From an uncultured Eubacteriales bacterium (GTDB lineage Bacteria > Bacillota > Clostridia > Oscillospirales > Acutalibacteraceae): a stretch of DNA of 42,438 nucleotides. Of the stretch, positions 1 to 6,307 are shown in pieces. The notes beneath the pieces are model-generated. The model was not told the origin of the DNA. It saw only the letters and a program-made list of their open reading frames with translations, and made no database searches. Numbering within the stretch: position 1 is the first letter of the stretch; each line of letters begins with the position of its first letter. The position numbers and the translations under genes are program-made. The stretch spans positions 1-42,438 of the forward strand of contig CAQKRU010000007.1 in NCBI GenBank assembly GCA_948823415.1, given 5' to 3'.

Positions 1-1
1 T

Positions 2-583
2 GGGTTCCCGGCTAGTGCTTGCATTTCTGTGAATAATGTGGTCATCCACGGCATACCGAGCGAGACTTGTGTTATAAAGAATGGCGATATTGTTAGTGTG
101 GATGTTGGAGCTTTTTTTGAAGGATTTCATGGGGACAATGCTGCGACGTTTGCATGTGGGGATATTAGCCAGGAGGCAAGGGCTCTGATTGATGCTACTA
201 GAGAGAGTTTGTATGAGGGAATTAAAGCGGCTTTGGCTGGTGGGCGGATTGGAGACATTGCAAGCGCGGTGCAACGGTATGTTGAGGCACGCAGTTACTC
301 GGTGGTACGAGATTTTGTCGGGCACGGAGTAGGTGCGAAGCTACATGAGGACCCTAGTGTACCTAATTATGGTACGGCGGGCAGAGGCGTGCGGTTATTG
401 CCCGGAATGACTATTGCTATTGAGCCGATGGTTAATATGGGTACGCATGAGGTAAAGGTTTTGGACGATGAGTGGACAACTGTTACGGCAGATGGCAGAC
501 TTTCGGCACATTTTGAGCACACGATCGCGATAACTTCAGATGGGCCTATTATATTGACGCAGTGTGATGGTGCGATTGATTAA
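2..583 (+). CDS. map: Methionine aminopeptidase type I (5' truncated by window edge)
   Basis: This enzyme removes the initiator methionine from nascent proteins in the cytosol and needs two divalent metal ions. The reading frame is open from base 2, so the true start lies before the window; about 193 C-terminal residues are visible. Family signatures seen in order are FPASACISVNN, the metal-ligand strand VDVGAFFEGFHGDNAATF, the GHGVG...HEDP block with its metal-binding His, the IAIEPM block with a Glu ligand, and FEHTIAI near the end with the last Glu. The stop codon lies 10 bases before the next start. Its position ahead of infA and rpmJ is the usual Firmicutes spc/alpha operon order. The identification is secure; only the N-terminus is missing. 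Confidence 0.97.
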   Translation, partial: GFPASACISVNNVVIHGIPSETCVIKNGDIVSVDVGAFFEGFHGDNAATFACGDISQEARALIDATRESLYEGIKAALAGGRIGDIASAVQRYVEARSYSVVRDFVGHGVGAKLHEDPSVPNYGTAGRGVRLLPGMTIAIEPMVNMGTHEVKVLDDEWTTVTADGRLSAHFEHTIAITSDGPIILTQCDGAID

Positions 584-593
584 AGGAGAGTTT

Positions 594-836
594 ATGGAGA
601 TTGTTTGTGGTTGTGTGGTGAAGGCTGGTGCGGGGCGCGACAAAGGCGGATATTTTGTGGTTTTGGAGTTTGATGGCGAATATGCTATGATCTGTGACGG
701 AAAGCGGAGAGCTTTGGAGAAACCTAAGAGGAAGAAATATAAGCATTTGTCGGCTACTAACACGGTTTTGGAAAGTTGTGAGATGAGGACTAATCGGGAG
801 ATACGGAAGGCTTTGAGCAGGTTTAATGATGCTTGA
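594..836 (+). CDS. KOW-domain RNA-binding protein (L14e/L6e/L27e-like)
   Basis: This is an 80-residue basic protein of the small KOW-type RNA-binding family that Gram-positive bacteria often carry between map and infA. It probably contacts ribosomal RNA, but its precise role is unknown. The N-terminal stretch GCVVKAGAGRDKGGYFVV is the KOW-like loop, followed by a Lys/Arg-rich segment (KPKRKKYKH) and an Asn/Arg-containing C-terminus. I chose the ATG at 594 because AAAGGAGAG lies just upstream; an in-frame upstream start at 564 would overlap map. It sits 10 bases after map and about 55 bases before infA, so it is presumably co-transcribed with both. Family assignment is good; function is inferred from context. 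Confidence 0.85.
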   Translation: MEIVCGCVVKAGAGRDKGGYFVVLEFDGEYAMICDGKRRALEKPKRKKYKHLSATNTVLESCEMRTNREIRKALSRFNDA

Positions 837-891
837 CTGCTGATGAGCTTGAAAATTTCACCGTGGTGTGGACTTTGGGAGGTATATTGAT

Positions 892-1110
892 TTGTCGAAA
901 CAGGATGTAATTGAGATTGAGGGCACCGTTGTGGAAGCTTTGCCGAATGCACAGTTTAGGGTGGAGCTGCCTAATGGAAAGGTTATTTTGGCACATATAT
1001 CGGGCAAGTTGCGGATGAACTTTATTAAGATCTTGCCGGGAGATAAGGTTACTGTTGAGATGTCTCCCTATGATTTGACTAAGGGCCGCATTACTTGGAG
1101 GGCTAAATGA
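892..1110 (+). CDS. infA: Translation initiation factor IF-1
   Basis: IF-1 binds the A site of the 30S subunit during initiation. The protein is 72 residues, exactly the usual length, if translation starts at the TTG at 892 (MSKQDVIEIEGTVVEALPNA), which has GGGAGG nine bases upstream; an in-frame GTG at 868 would add eight residues foreign to the family. The S1-like OB fold is complete: HISGKLRMNFIKILPGDKVTVEMSPYDLTKGRITWRAK. The last ten codons, including the stop, are the first part of a 50-bp unit repeated three more times immediately downstream (see the repeat entry). It is the third gene of the map-KOW-infA-rpmJ series. Identification is certain; the start codon is well supported. Confidence 0.97.
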   Translation: MSKQDVIEIEGTVVEALPNAQFRVELPNGKVILAHISGKLRMNFIKILPGDKVTVEMSPYDLTKGRITWRAK

Positions 1111-1282
1111 TATTTGGTGCGATTTGTTTAAAGGGCCGCGCTACTTTAAGGTCTAAGTGATGCTTGGTGCTGTTTGGTTAAAGGGCTGCGGTACTTTGCG
1201 GGCTAAGTGATGTTTAGTGCTATTTGTTTAAAGGGCTGCGGTACTTGACGAGCGAAATAGCGATATTGGTGCTATTTGTTTA
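1081..1282 (+). repeat. Four tandem copies of a 50-bp unit beginning inside infA
   Basis: Copies run 1081-1130, 1131-1180, 1181-1230 and 1231-1282 (the last is 52 bases). Each starts AAGGGC(C/T)GCG-like and ends with ATTTGTTTA or a close variant. Copy 1 encodes the last ten codons of infA with its stop codon; copies 2-4 are diverged duplicates that still resemble that codon string (for example KGRATLRSK then TGA in copy 2) but have no start codon or ribosome binding site. The unit therefore probably arose by tandem duplication of the infA 3' end plus about 20 bases of spacer. It fills almost all of the infA-rpmJ gap. Confidence 0.92.
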
Positions 1283-1323
1283 TCGGATTTAACTGGTTTT
1301 TAAGTTTTAAGGAGGGCAAATAA

Positions 1324-1437
1324 ATGAAAGTTAAACCTTCTGTTAAGAGAATGTGCGAAAAATGTAAGATTATTAAGCGCAAGGGGAAGGTCATGGTAAT
1401 TTGTGAGAATCCAAAACATAAGCAACGGCAAGGCTAG
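1324..1437 (+). CDS. rpmJ: 50S ribosomal protein L36 (zinc-binding form)
   Basis: L36 is the smallest large-subunit protein. This copy has 37 residues, beginning MKVKPSVKRMCEKC. It carries the zinc-binding set Cys11, Cys14, Cys27 and His32 (C-x2-C-x12-C-x4-H), so it is the zinc-containing type. A strong Shine-Dalgarno sequence (AAGGAGGG at about 1309-1316) precedes the ATG. It lies between infA and rpsM, the conserved position. The 213-base gap before it is unusually long for this operon because of the 50-bp tandem repeats. The gene is easily missed because of its size. Confidence 0.97.
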   Translation: MKVKPSVKRMCEKCKIIKRKGKVMVICENPKHKQRQG

Positions 1438-1472
1438 TTGCAGATTTTAAATATGGAGGTGTTATTGTAATT

Positions 1473-1841
1473 ATGGCGCGTATAGCGGGAATAGATTTGC
1501 CTAGGGATAAACGTGTTGAGATTGGTCTTTCTTATATTTTTGGAATTGGCAGAAAGACTGCTAGCGAGATTATAAAGGCTACGGGGGTTAATCCGGATAC
1601 TAGAGTTAGAGATTTGACTGAGGAAGAAGTTTCTAAGTTGAGGGAATATATCGATGGCCATTGCCGAGTGGAAGGCGATTTGCGTCGGGATATTGCTTTT
1701 GACATTAAACGGTTGATTGAGATTGGGTCTTATCGAGGAGTGAGGCATCGCAAGGGGTTACCTGTGCGTGGGCAACGCTCTAAGACTAACGCTCGGACGC
1801 GAAAAGGGCCAAGAAAAACTATGGCTAATAAGAAAAAGTAA
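1473..1841 (+). CDS. rpsM: 30S ribosomal protein S13
   Basis: S13 sits in the head of the small subunit and contacts the P-site tRNA and L5. The protein is 122 residues, standard for the family. It starts MARIAGIDLPRDKRVEIGL, contains the helix-hairpin-helix-like YIFGIGRKTASEI segment, the RRDIAFDIKRLIEIGSYRG block, and the basic tail RGQRSKTNARTRKGPRKT that reaches the tRNA. GGAGGT lies 13 bases before the ATG. It is followed 15 bases later by rpsK, as in most bacteria. No anomalies seen. Confidence 0.98.
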   Translation: MARIAGIDLPRDKRVEIGLSYIFGIGRKTASEIIKATGVNPDTRVRDLTEEEVSKLREYIDGHCRVEGDLRRDIAFDIKRLIEIGSYRGVRHRKGLPVRGQRSKTNARTRKGPRKTMANKKK

Positions 1842-1856
1842 GGAGGGATTTGACTG

Positions 1857-2276
1857 ATGGCAGCGCAGAAATCGACTAAGAAGGGTGCGACTAAGGGTGC
1901 GACGGTGCGCAGAAGACGCGAGAGAAAGAATATTGAACGCGGAGCTGCACATATACAGTCGACTTTTAATAATACTATTGTGACTATAACTGACGTGCAG
2001 GGGAATGCGGTTTCGTGGGCTAGTTCAGGGGAACTTGGCTTTAGGGGCTCTAGGAAGTCCACACCATTTGCGGCACAGACGGCGGCAGAGACTGCTGCTA
2101 AGGTTGCTATGGAGCACGGTATGAAGACGGTTGAGGTATATGTTAAGGGGCCTGGTGCTGGCAGAGAGGCAGCTATTCGGGCTTTGCAGGGTGCTGGTTT
2201 GACGGTTAGCATGATAAAGGATGTTACGCCGATTCCGCACAATGGATGCCGTCCGCCGAAGAGAAGACGCGTTTAA
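1857..2276 (+). CDS. rpsK: 30S ribosomal protein S11
   Basis: S11 forms part of the platform of the small subunit near the mRNA exit. The protein is 139 residues with a basic N-terminal extension (KKGATKGATVRRRRERKN), the core AHIQSTFNNTIVTITD, GNAVSWASSGELGFRGSRKSTPFAAQ, and the conserved C-terminus DVTPIPHNGCRPPKRRRV. It begins at an ATG with AAGGAGGG upstream and lies between rpsM and rpsD in the classical alpha operon order. Nothing unusual. Confidence 0.98.
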   Translation: MAAQKSTKKGATKGATVRRRRERKNIERGAAHIQSTFNNTIVTITDVQGNAVSWASSGELGFRGSRKSTPFAAQTAAETAAKVAMEHGMKTVEVYVKGPGAGREAAIRALQGAGLTVSMIKDVTPIPHNGCRPPKRRRV

Positions 2277-2309
2277 TTTTAAAATAAAAATAGGGGGTAT
2301 AGCCGAAAT

Positions 2310-2936
2310 ATGGCAAGATATACAGGTGCAGTATGTAGACTTTGTCGCCGGGAAGGGCAGAAGCTCTTTTTGAAGGGTGAGAGATGTTATACGGACAAAT
2401 GTTCGGTGGGTCGCCGGTCGTATGCTCCGGGCGAACACGGACAGGGCCGCAAGAAGTTGTCGGAATATGGGCTTCAGCTTAGAGCTAAACAGACAACTCG
2501 GCGTTTTTATGGGATTTTGGAAAGCCAGTTTAGACATTATTATGAATTGGCGGAGAAACGAGAGGGCAAGACGGGTGAGCAGCTATTATCTATAATTGAG
2601 ACTCGGCTTGATAATGTTGTTTATCGGCTTGGGTTTGCTACTTCTCGGCCGGAGGCTCGGCAGTTGGTGGTGCATAATCATTTTTCTGTTAATGGCAGAA
2701 AGGTGAATATTCCGTCTTACTTAGTTAAGCCTGGCGATGTTATTTCTGTTAACGAAAAGAGCCGCAATAGCGAGAAGATTAAACAGGTTATTGCTGTGAA
2801 TGGCTCTAGGCCTGTGCCGAAGTGGCTTGAGGTTAATCGAGAGACCTTGGAGGGCAAGATTTTGGAGATGCCTAAACGTGAGGACATCGATTTGGCGGTT
2901 GAAGAGACTCTCATAGTTGAGTTGTACTCTAAATAA
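2310..2936 (+). CDS. rpsD: 30S ribosomal protein S4 (zinc-finger form)
   Basis: S4 nucleates 30S assembly and in many bacteria also represses translation of its own operon. The 208-residue protein keeps the four-cysteine zinc site Cys9-x2-Cys12-x13-Cys26-x4-Cys31, so it is the C+ form rather than the zinc-free paralogue some Firmicutes carry. The S4 RNA-binding domain follows (TRLDNVVYRLGFATSRPEARQLV..H.....NG). It sits in the alpha operon next to rpsK and rpoA, with a GGGGGT-type ribosome binding site. The 94-base gap before rpoA is the longest between the final ribosomal genes. I did not find a clear S4 operator. Confidence 0.98.
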   Translation: MARYTGAVCRLCRREGQKLFLKGERCYTDKCSVGRRSYAPGEHGQGRKKLSEYGLQLRAKQTTRRFYGILESQFRHYYELAEKREGKTGEQLLSIIETRLDNVVYRLGFATSRPEARQLVVHNHFSVNGRKVNIPSYLVKPGDVISVNEKSRNSEKIKQVIAVNGSRPVPKWLEVNRETLEGKILEMPKREDIDLAVEETLIVELYSK

Positions 2937-3030
2937 TGCGATTTTGATATATTTAATGATTATAGAGTTACAATAGATGGCAGGTTTGCGAGGCTTTTGG
3001 GACTTGCTTATAATTCAAGGAGGGTCATAA

Positions 3031-3984
3031 TTGATTGAAATAGAGAAACCGAGAATAGAGGTAGCCGAGATTTCTGAAGACAAGCGGTATGGGAAGTTTG
3101 TTGTGGAGCCGCTTGAGCGAGGATTTGGCAATACTTTGGGGAACAGCTTGAGGCGTGTGCTTTTATCTTCTTTGCCGGGAGTTGCGGCTACTAGCGTTAA
3201 GATTGACGGCGTGGTGCATGAATTCTCTACTGTGCCGGGCGTTAAGGAAGACGTAACGGAGCTTGTACTTAATTTAAAGTGCTTGATTGCGAATTTGCAT
3301 TGCGAGGGGCCTAAGACGGTTGTTATTGATGCTACGGGGCCTTGCATGGTGACTGCTGCGGACATTAAGTATGACAGCGAGGTTGAGATAATAAACCCGG
3401 ATCTGCATATTGCGACTTTGAACAGTAGTGCTAAGCTTTATATGGAGATAACTTTGGACCGCGGCAGGGGATATGTTTCTGCGGAGCGCAACAAACAGCG
3501 CATGGCTACGAATGTTTTGGGTGTTATACCTATTGATTCGATATATACGCCGGTTTTGAAGGTTAATTATGCGGTTGAGAACACGCGCGTTGGGCAGATT
3601 ACGGACTATGACAAGTTGTCTTTAGAGATTTGGACTAATGGCGTTATTAATGCGCAGGAGGCGGCTTCTTTGTCGGCTAGGGTGCTTATGGAACATTTGA
3701 ATTTGTTTGCGGATTTATCTGATCAAACGCAAAATGTCGGCATTTTGGTTGAGAAGGGCGATCATAGCAAGGAGCGCATTTTGGAAATGTCTTTGGATGA
3801 ACTGGATTTATCGGTTCGGTCGTTTAACTGCTTGAAGCGCGCTGGAGTGCTTACTGTTGAGGATCTTGTTAAATTGACTGAGGAAGATTTGATGAAAGTT
3901 CGGAACTTGGGCCGGAAGTCTTTGGAGGAAGTTATTCACAAGATTGAATCTTTGGGCTTTAATTTGAGGGAGTCAGACGAGTAG
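3031..3984 (+). CDS. rpoA: DNA-directed RNA polymerase alpha subunit
   Basis: The alpha subunit dimerises to start RNA polymerase assembly and contacts promoter UP elements and regulators. The protein is 317 residues. The N-terminal domain includes GKFVVEPLERGFGNTLGNSLRRVLLSSLPG; the C-terminal domain carries LSVRSFNCLKRAGVLTVEDLV and VRNLGRKSLEEV with its helix-hairpin-helix. I take the TTG at 3031 (MIEIEKPRIE) as the start: AAGGAGGG lies six bases upstream and the sequence matches the usual alpha N-terminus. It follows rpsD and precedes rplQ, the usual order. Confidence 0.98.
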   Translation: MIEIEKPRIEVAEISEDKRYGKFVVEPLERGFGNTLGNSLRRVLLSSLPGVAATSVKIDGVVHEFSTVPGVKEDVTELVLNLKCLIANLHCEGPKTVVIDATGPCMVTAADIKYDSEVEIINPDLHIATLNSSAKLYMEITLDRGRGYVSAERNKQRMATNVLGVIPIDSIYTPVLKVNYAVENTRVGQITDYDKLSLEIWTNGVINAQEAASLSARVLMEHLNLFADLSDQTQNVGILVEKGDHSKERILEMSLDELDLSVRSFNCLKRAGVLTVEDLVKLTEEDLMKVRNLGRKSLEEVIHKIESLGFNLRESDE

Positions 3985-4046
3985 AGGTTTTTGTACGTTT
4001 TTTTAGATTGGCGAAAAATAAGTTTTGAGTAAAGGAGTGAGCTTTG

Positions 4047-4388
4047 ATGCCTGGTACACGAAAACTAGGGAGAGATACCGCTCATCGGACGGCGATGCTT
4101 AGGGCTATGGTAACTTTTCTTTTGGAAAATGGCCGGATTGAAACGACGGTATATCGCGCAAAGGAAGTACGTTCTTTGACGGAAAAGATGATTACTATGG
4201 CGAAGGAAAATAATTTGCACAACAAGCGCATGGCTATGGGATTTATAACTAAGGAAGACGTTGTGAAGAAGTTATTTGACGAGATTGCGCCGAAATATTT
4301 GCAGGCAAACGGTGGATACACAAGGATTATTAAGATGGGGCCACGCCGAGGCGATGCGGCTGAGATGGCTATAATAGAATTAGTATAA
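4047..4388 (+). CDS. rplQ: 50S ribosomal protein L17
   Basis: L17 lies near the peptide exit tunnel of the large subunit. The protein is 113 residues from the ATG at 4047 (MPGTRKLGRDTAHRTAMLRAM); a TTG one codon upstream is less likely. AAAGGAG sits at a proper distance. The family core is clear: ERIETT-like GRIETTVYRAKEVRSLTEKMI and the end GGYTRIIKMGPRRGDAAEMAIIELV. It is the last gene of the ribosomal block and is followed by a terminator at 4423-4469, which marks the operon end. Confidence 0.98.
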   Translation: MPGTRKLGRDTAHRTAMLRAMVTFLLENGRIETTVYRAKEVRSLTEKMITMAKENNLHNKRMAMGFITKEDVVKKLFDEIAPKYLQANGGYTRIIKMGPRRGDAAEMAIIELV

Positions 4389-4422
4389 GTTGCAACAACA
4401 CATTTAGATTTTGATTTGATAT

Positions 4423-4469
4423 GCCCCTTGGAGGCGCTCTGGTTTGGAGTTCTCTTTGGGGCTGTTTTT
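4423..4469 (+). terminator. Rho-independent terminator of the alpha operon
   Basis: A GCCCC/GGGGC stem with a second paired segment (GGAG/CTCT, two mismatches between) is followed by TGTTTTTA. It lies 35 bases after the rplQ stop and is the first strong terminator after the ribosomal genes. Confidence 0.7.
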
Positions 4470-4576
4470 ATTATTTTGGTGTAATTTTGAAAGTCTTAAT
4501 TTTGTGTTGTATTTGCTAAAAAAGAAAAATAAGCGAGGCACTGTGGTGTTTGCGCCTCACTTACTATTAATTTTGG

Positions 4577-4609
4577 TTTTTCATTTAACTTAAAAGTTGA
4601 AAATGAAAA
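4577..4609. repeat. Imperfect inverted repeat in the rplQ-RHH gap
   Basis: TTTTCATTTAACTT is followed after a few bases by AAGTTGAAAATGAAAA, giving an AT-rich hairpin with a two-base bulge. It has no G+C-rich stem and no T tract, so it is not a convincing terminator. It lies 12 bases before the perfect palindrome at 4622-4647. Confidence 0.55.
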
Positions 4610-4621
4610 GGTGGTGTTAAA

Positions 4622-4647
4622 AGAATAGAAATTTAAATTTCTATTCT
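4622..4647. promoter_or_regulatory. Perfect 26-bp palindrome, candidate operator
   Basis: The half-site AGAATAGAAATTT is followed directly by its exact reverse complement with no spacer. It lies about 60 bases before a TATAAT at 4707-4712 and about 90 bases before the RHH-like gene. Zero-spacer symmetric sites suit binding by a dimeric ribbon-helix-helix or HTH protein, so autoregulation by the next gene is possible. The palindrome is observed; the operator role is inference. The 4389-4739 stretch otherwise holds the rplQ terminator, the preceding inverted repeat, and a TGCAA-rich segment (4668-4730). Confidence 0.5.
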
Positions 4648-4739
4648 GGATAATTATAGCACCTTAGCAATGCAAATGCAATGCATATTTATATGCAAAA
4701 ATATATTATAATGTGCAAAAGGATATGCAAGGTGAGGGT

Positions 4740-4925
4740 TTGAAAAGATTTAAAATACCTATAGTTCCGCCTACTACGAATAAGTGCATACGATTTCCTA
4801 ATGATGTGATTGAACGGGTTGAAGATTCTATAAAGGAGAAGGACTGCACTTTTTCGGCTTTTGTGGTAGAAGCCGTTCGGGTGGCGCTTTGTAATTTGGA
4901 AGAAGAAAAAGATATGAAAGATTAA
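4740..4925 (+). CDS. Small RHH-like protein (YlcI/YnfO-like family)
   Basis: A 61-residue protein, MKRFKIPIVPPTTNKC, then IRFPNDVIERVEDSIKEKDCTFSAFVVEAVRVAL. A basic strand followed by two amphipathic helices with SAF-VEAVRVAL is the ribbon-helix-helix pattern seen in small DNA-binding proteins of Clostridia; I recall such proteins annotated as YlcI/YnfO family. I prefer the TTG at 4740, with AAGGTGAG just upstream. Alternatives are an in-frame ATG at 4725 and a GTG at 4713, but the latter directly abuts the TATAAT at 4707-4712. The gene stands alone between a palindrome and a strong terminator, so it is probably monocistronic. Possible role: a transcriptional regulator binding the upstream palindrome. 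Confidence 0.7.
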   Translation: MKRFKIPIVPPTTNKCIRFPNDVIERVEDSIKEKDCTFSAFVVEAVRVALCNLEEEKDMKD

Positions 4926-4975
4926 TTTATTGCTGCAAAATTTTAGTTAATAGGATGACTTTACAATAATATTTA

Positions 4976-5014
4976 TATGCAAGGCCGTTTGGTTGCGGTT
5001 TTGCATATTTTTTT
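4976..5014 (+). terminator. Rho-independent terminator after the RHH-like gene
   Basis: TATGCAA pairs with TTGCATA, with an inner CCG/CGG stem separated by two G-T wobbles, followed by a run of seven T. It ends the single-gene unit before the peptide/GNAT pair. Confidence 0.8.
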
Positions 5015-5104
5015 GTTTTTATGCAAAAAATAATAGAGAACTTTTGGGAGGCACCAGATATGGGCTGTATAAGTCGGCTCTCACGGGAATTTTAAATAAA
5101 ATTA

Positions 5105-5133
5105 TTGACTAATACAAAAAAATATGGTACAAT
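5105..5133 (+). promoter_or_regulatory. SigA-type promoter of the GG-leader peptide gene
   Basis: TTGACT at 5105-5110 and TACAAT at 5128-5133 are separated by exactly 17 bases. Transcription would start near 5140, leaving a short leader with AGGAGG before the ATG at 5165. This is one of the best vegetative promoters in the window. Confidence 0.8.
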
Positions 5134-5164
5134 TACAACAATTAATGATAAGGAGGACTCTGTA

Positions 5165-5365
5165 ATGGGCTTTTTTGATAGGACGCAGAAAAATGGCGAA
5201 ATGAACGGAAAAAGTGAGAAAAAAGGTCTGGCATTAAATGAGTTAAACGAGGATGAGTTGTTGAATGTGGCTGGGGGACAGGATTATCATTCGGAGCAGG
5301 AGAAGATTGCGAACATAAACGCGATAAAATCGATTGTGAACGCACCAAAGAATAAGATAAACTAA
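5165..5365 (+). CDS. Double-glycine leader peptide (RiPP/bacteriocin-like precursor)
   Basis: A 66-residue peptide with its own SigA promoter and AGGAGG eight bases before the ATG (MGFFDRTQKNG). Residues 22-38 read LALNELNEDELLNVAGG: acidic, with the spaced Leu/Val pattern and Gly37-Gly38 typical of leaders cut by peptidase-containing ABC exporters. The candidate core after Gly38 is 28 residues, begins QDYHSEQEK, has no Cys and only two Ser, and is rich in Asn, Lys and Ile. A lanthipeptide or sactipeptide type modification is therefore unlikely. The next gene, 113 bases on, is a GNAT acetyltransferase. No exporter, peptidase or immunity gene was recognised in the window. The leader match is clear; the product class and activity are unknown. 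Confidence 0.7.
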   Translation: MGFFDRTQKNGEMNGKSEKKGLALNELNEDELLNVAGGQDYHSEQEKIANINAIKSIVNAPKNKIN

Positions 5366-5478
5366 TGAATTTGCTAATTTTGACAAAACAATAATATCAA
5401 AAAACGCAAGAACTGCGTATTGTGTGAATTGTAAGGGAGATTGAACCGAAAAACGACATCAAAAGGGAGGGAGAAGCC

Positions 5479-6066
5479 GTGCCGAGGTCGCAGACTGCCG
5501 TTGCTACGGTTAAATGCATAGACTTTCTGCCTCGATATTTGGGCCCGATGGTGGAGCTTGGCGAAGAAAGGTTTGGCGAGAAATATACGAGCAAAAGCAA
5601 GTTGCGGTCATATATAGAAAAAAAAGACAACATATGCAAGCTCGCAGTTGACGCGGAAGACGACAGGCTATTGGGATTTTTTTTGATGCATGGAACAAGC
5701 GTTTCGGGGCTTTCAAAGGAGTTTAAGCTGTCAACTGCAGAAATAAAAAGCATTGTTGGGGACAACAAAAAAATTTGTGTGGCCAAGTCGCTAGTGCTGC
5801 AAAAGGACGTAGAAAAAGCTGGCATCGCGACAAAGTTAGTGCAAAAGGGATTAGAAAAGGCCAAAGCAAAGGGATTTTACTCGTGCTGGTCGCCGCTGTG
5901 GATAAGGAAGGATGGCTTGATTCCGGCGCAGAATGTTATTGAAAGAATGGGGTTTACATTTTATAAGGTTGTACATATGTTGTGGGTTGACGACAAAGAC
6001 TATAAATGCATAGACTGCAAAGGCCCGTGCAAATGCGATGCCGCGGTGTATTACAAGATTTTGTAA
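5479..6066 (+). CDS. GNAT-family acyltransferase with C-terminal Cys cluster
   Basis: A 195-residue protein starting at GTG 5479 with AGGGAGGGAG upstream. The acyl-CoA binding core is recognisable: strand ICVAKSLVLQ (residues 99-108), the loop VEKAGIATKL (111-120, in the place of the Q/R-x-x-G-x-G/A motif), then an amphipathic helix and the late strand/helix AQNVIERMGFTFYKVV. The C-terminus carries Cys177, Cys180, Cys184 and Cys186 in CIDCKGPCKC, which could bind a metal. The family transfers acetyl or longer acyl groups from CoA to amines; the substrate is not evident. It follows the GG-leader peptide by 113 bases and no terminator separates them, so the peptide may be its substrate, but this is inference. 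It could also be an unrelated housekeeping acetyltransferase. Confidence 0.75.
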   Translation: MPRSQTAVATVKCIDFLPRYLGPMVELGEERFGEKYTSKSKLRSYIEKKDNICKLAVDAEDDRLLGFFLMHGTSVSGLSKEFKLSTAEIKSIVGDNKKICVAKSLVLQKDVEKAGIATKLVQKGLEKAKAKGFYSCWSPLWIRKDGLIPAQNVIERMGFTFYKVVHMLWVDDKDYKCIDCKGPCKCDAAVYYKIL

Positions 6067-6097
6067 GATTGAAAATTTAAAATTAATAATGAAATAT

Positions 6098-6141
6098 CCG
6101 TGCCCAAGAGCGAATTTGTTCTGGGTGCGGCTTTTATTTTT
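6098..6141 (+). terminator. Rho-independent terminator after the GNAT gene
   Basis: CCGTGCCCA pairs with TGGGTGCGG (two G-T wobbles) across a loop, followed by CTTTTATTTTT. This supports a transcript covering the peptide and GNAT genes that ends here. The remaining bases up to 6307 contain a TATAAT at 6237-6242 with no convincing -35 and no other gene. Confidence 0.75.
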
Positions 6142-6307
6142 GCGTATAAAAAAGTGGTTATATTTTATGTTTTTGTATAATGTGTAGAAATTTATACGAC
6201 TTTCTAAAATGGAAATTAGAGCTGTTTTTTGTATAGTATAATTTGTATTTGTAGCACATTGTATAGCTACGATACGCTAATTTATTTTTTTAGGAGGAAA
6301 AGAAAGG

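Noticed and set aside
1081..1282. CRISPR array
   Set aside because: The repeats are contiguous 50-bp tandem copies without spacers and derive from the infA gene end.
1730..2242. 170-codon minus-strand frame opposite rpsK
   Set aside because: Overlaps rpsM and rpsK, which are unmistakable; the translated product has no family features.
2944..2974. Internal promoter before rpoA
   Set aside because: TTGATA and TACAAT are visible, but the 19-base spacing is poor and the genes are expected to share the operon transcript.
4668..4730. Iterons of a plasmid or phage origin
   Set aside because: TGCAA repeats are short, irregular and not accompanied by a replication protein; the setting is chromosomal.
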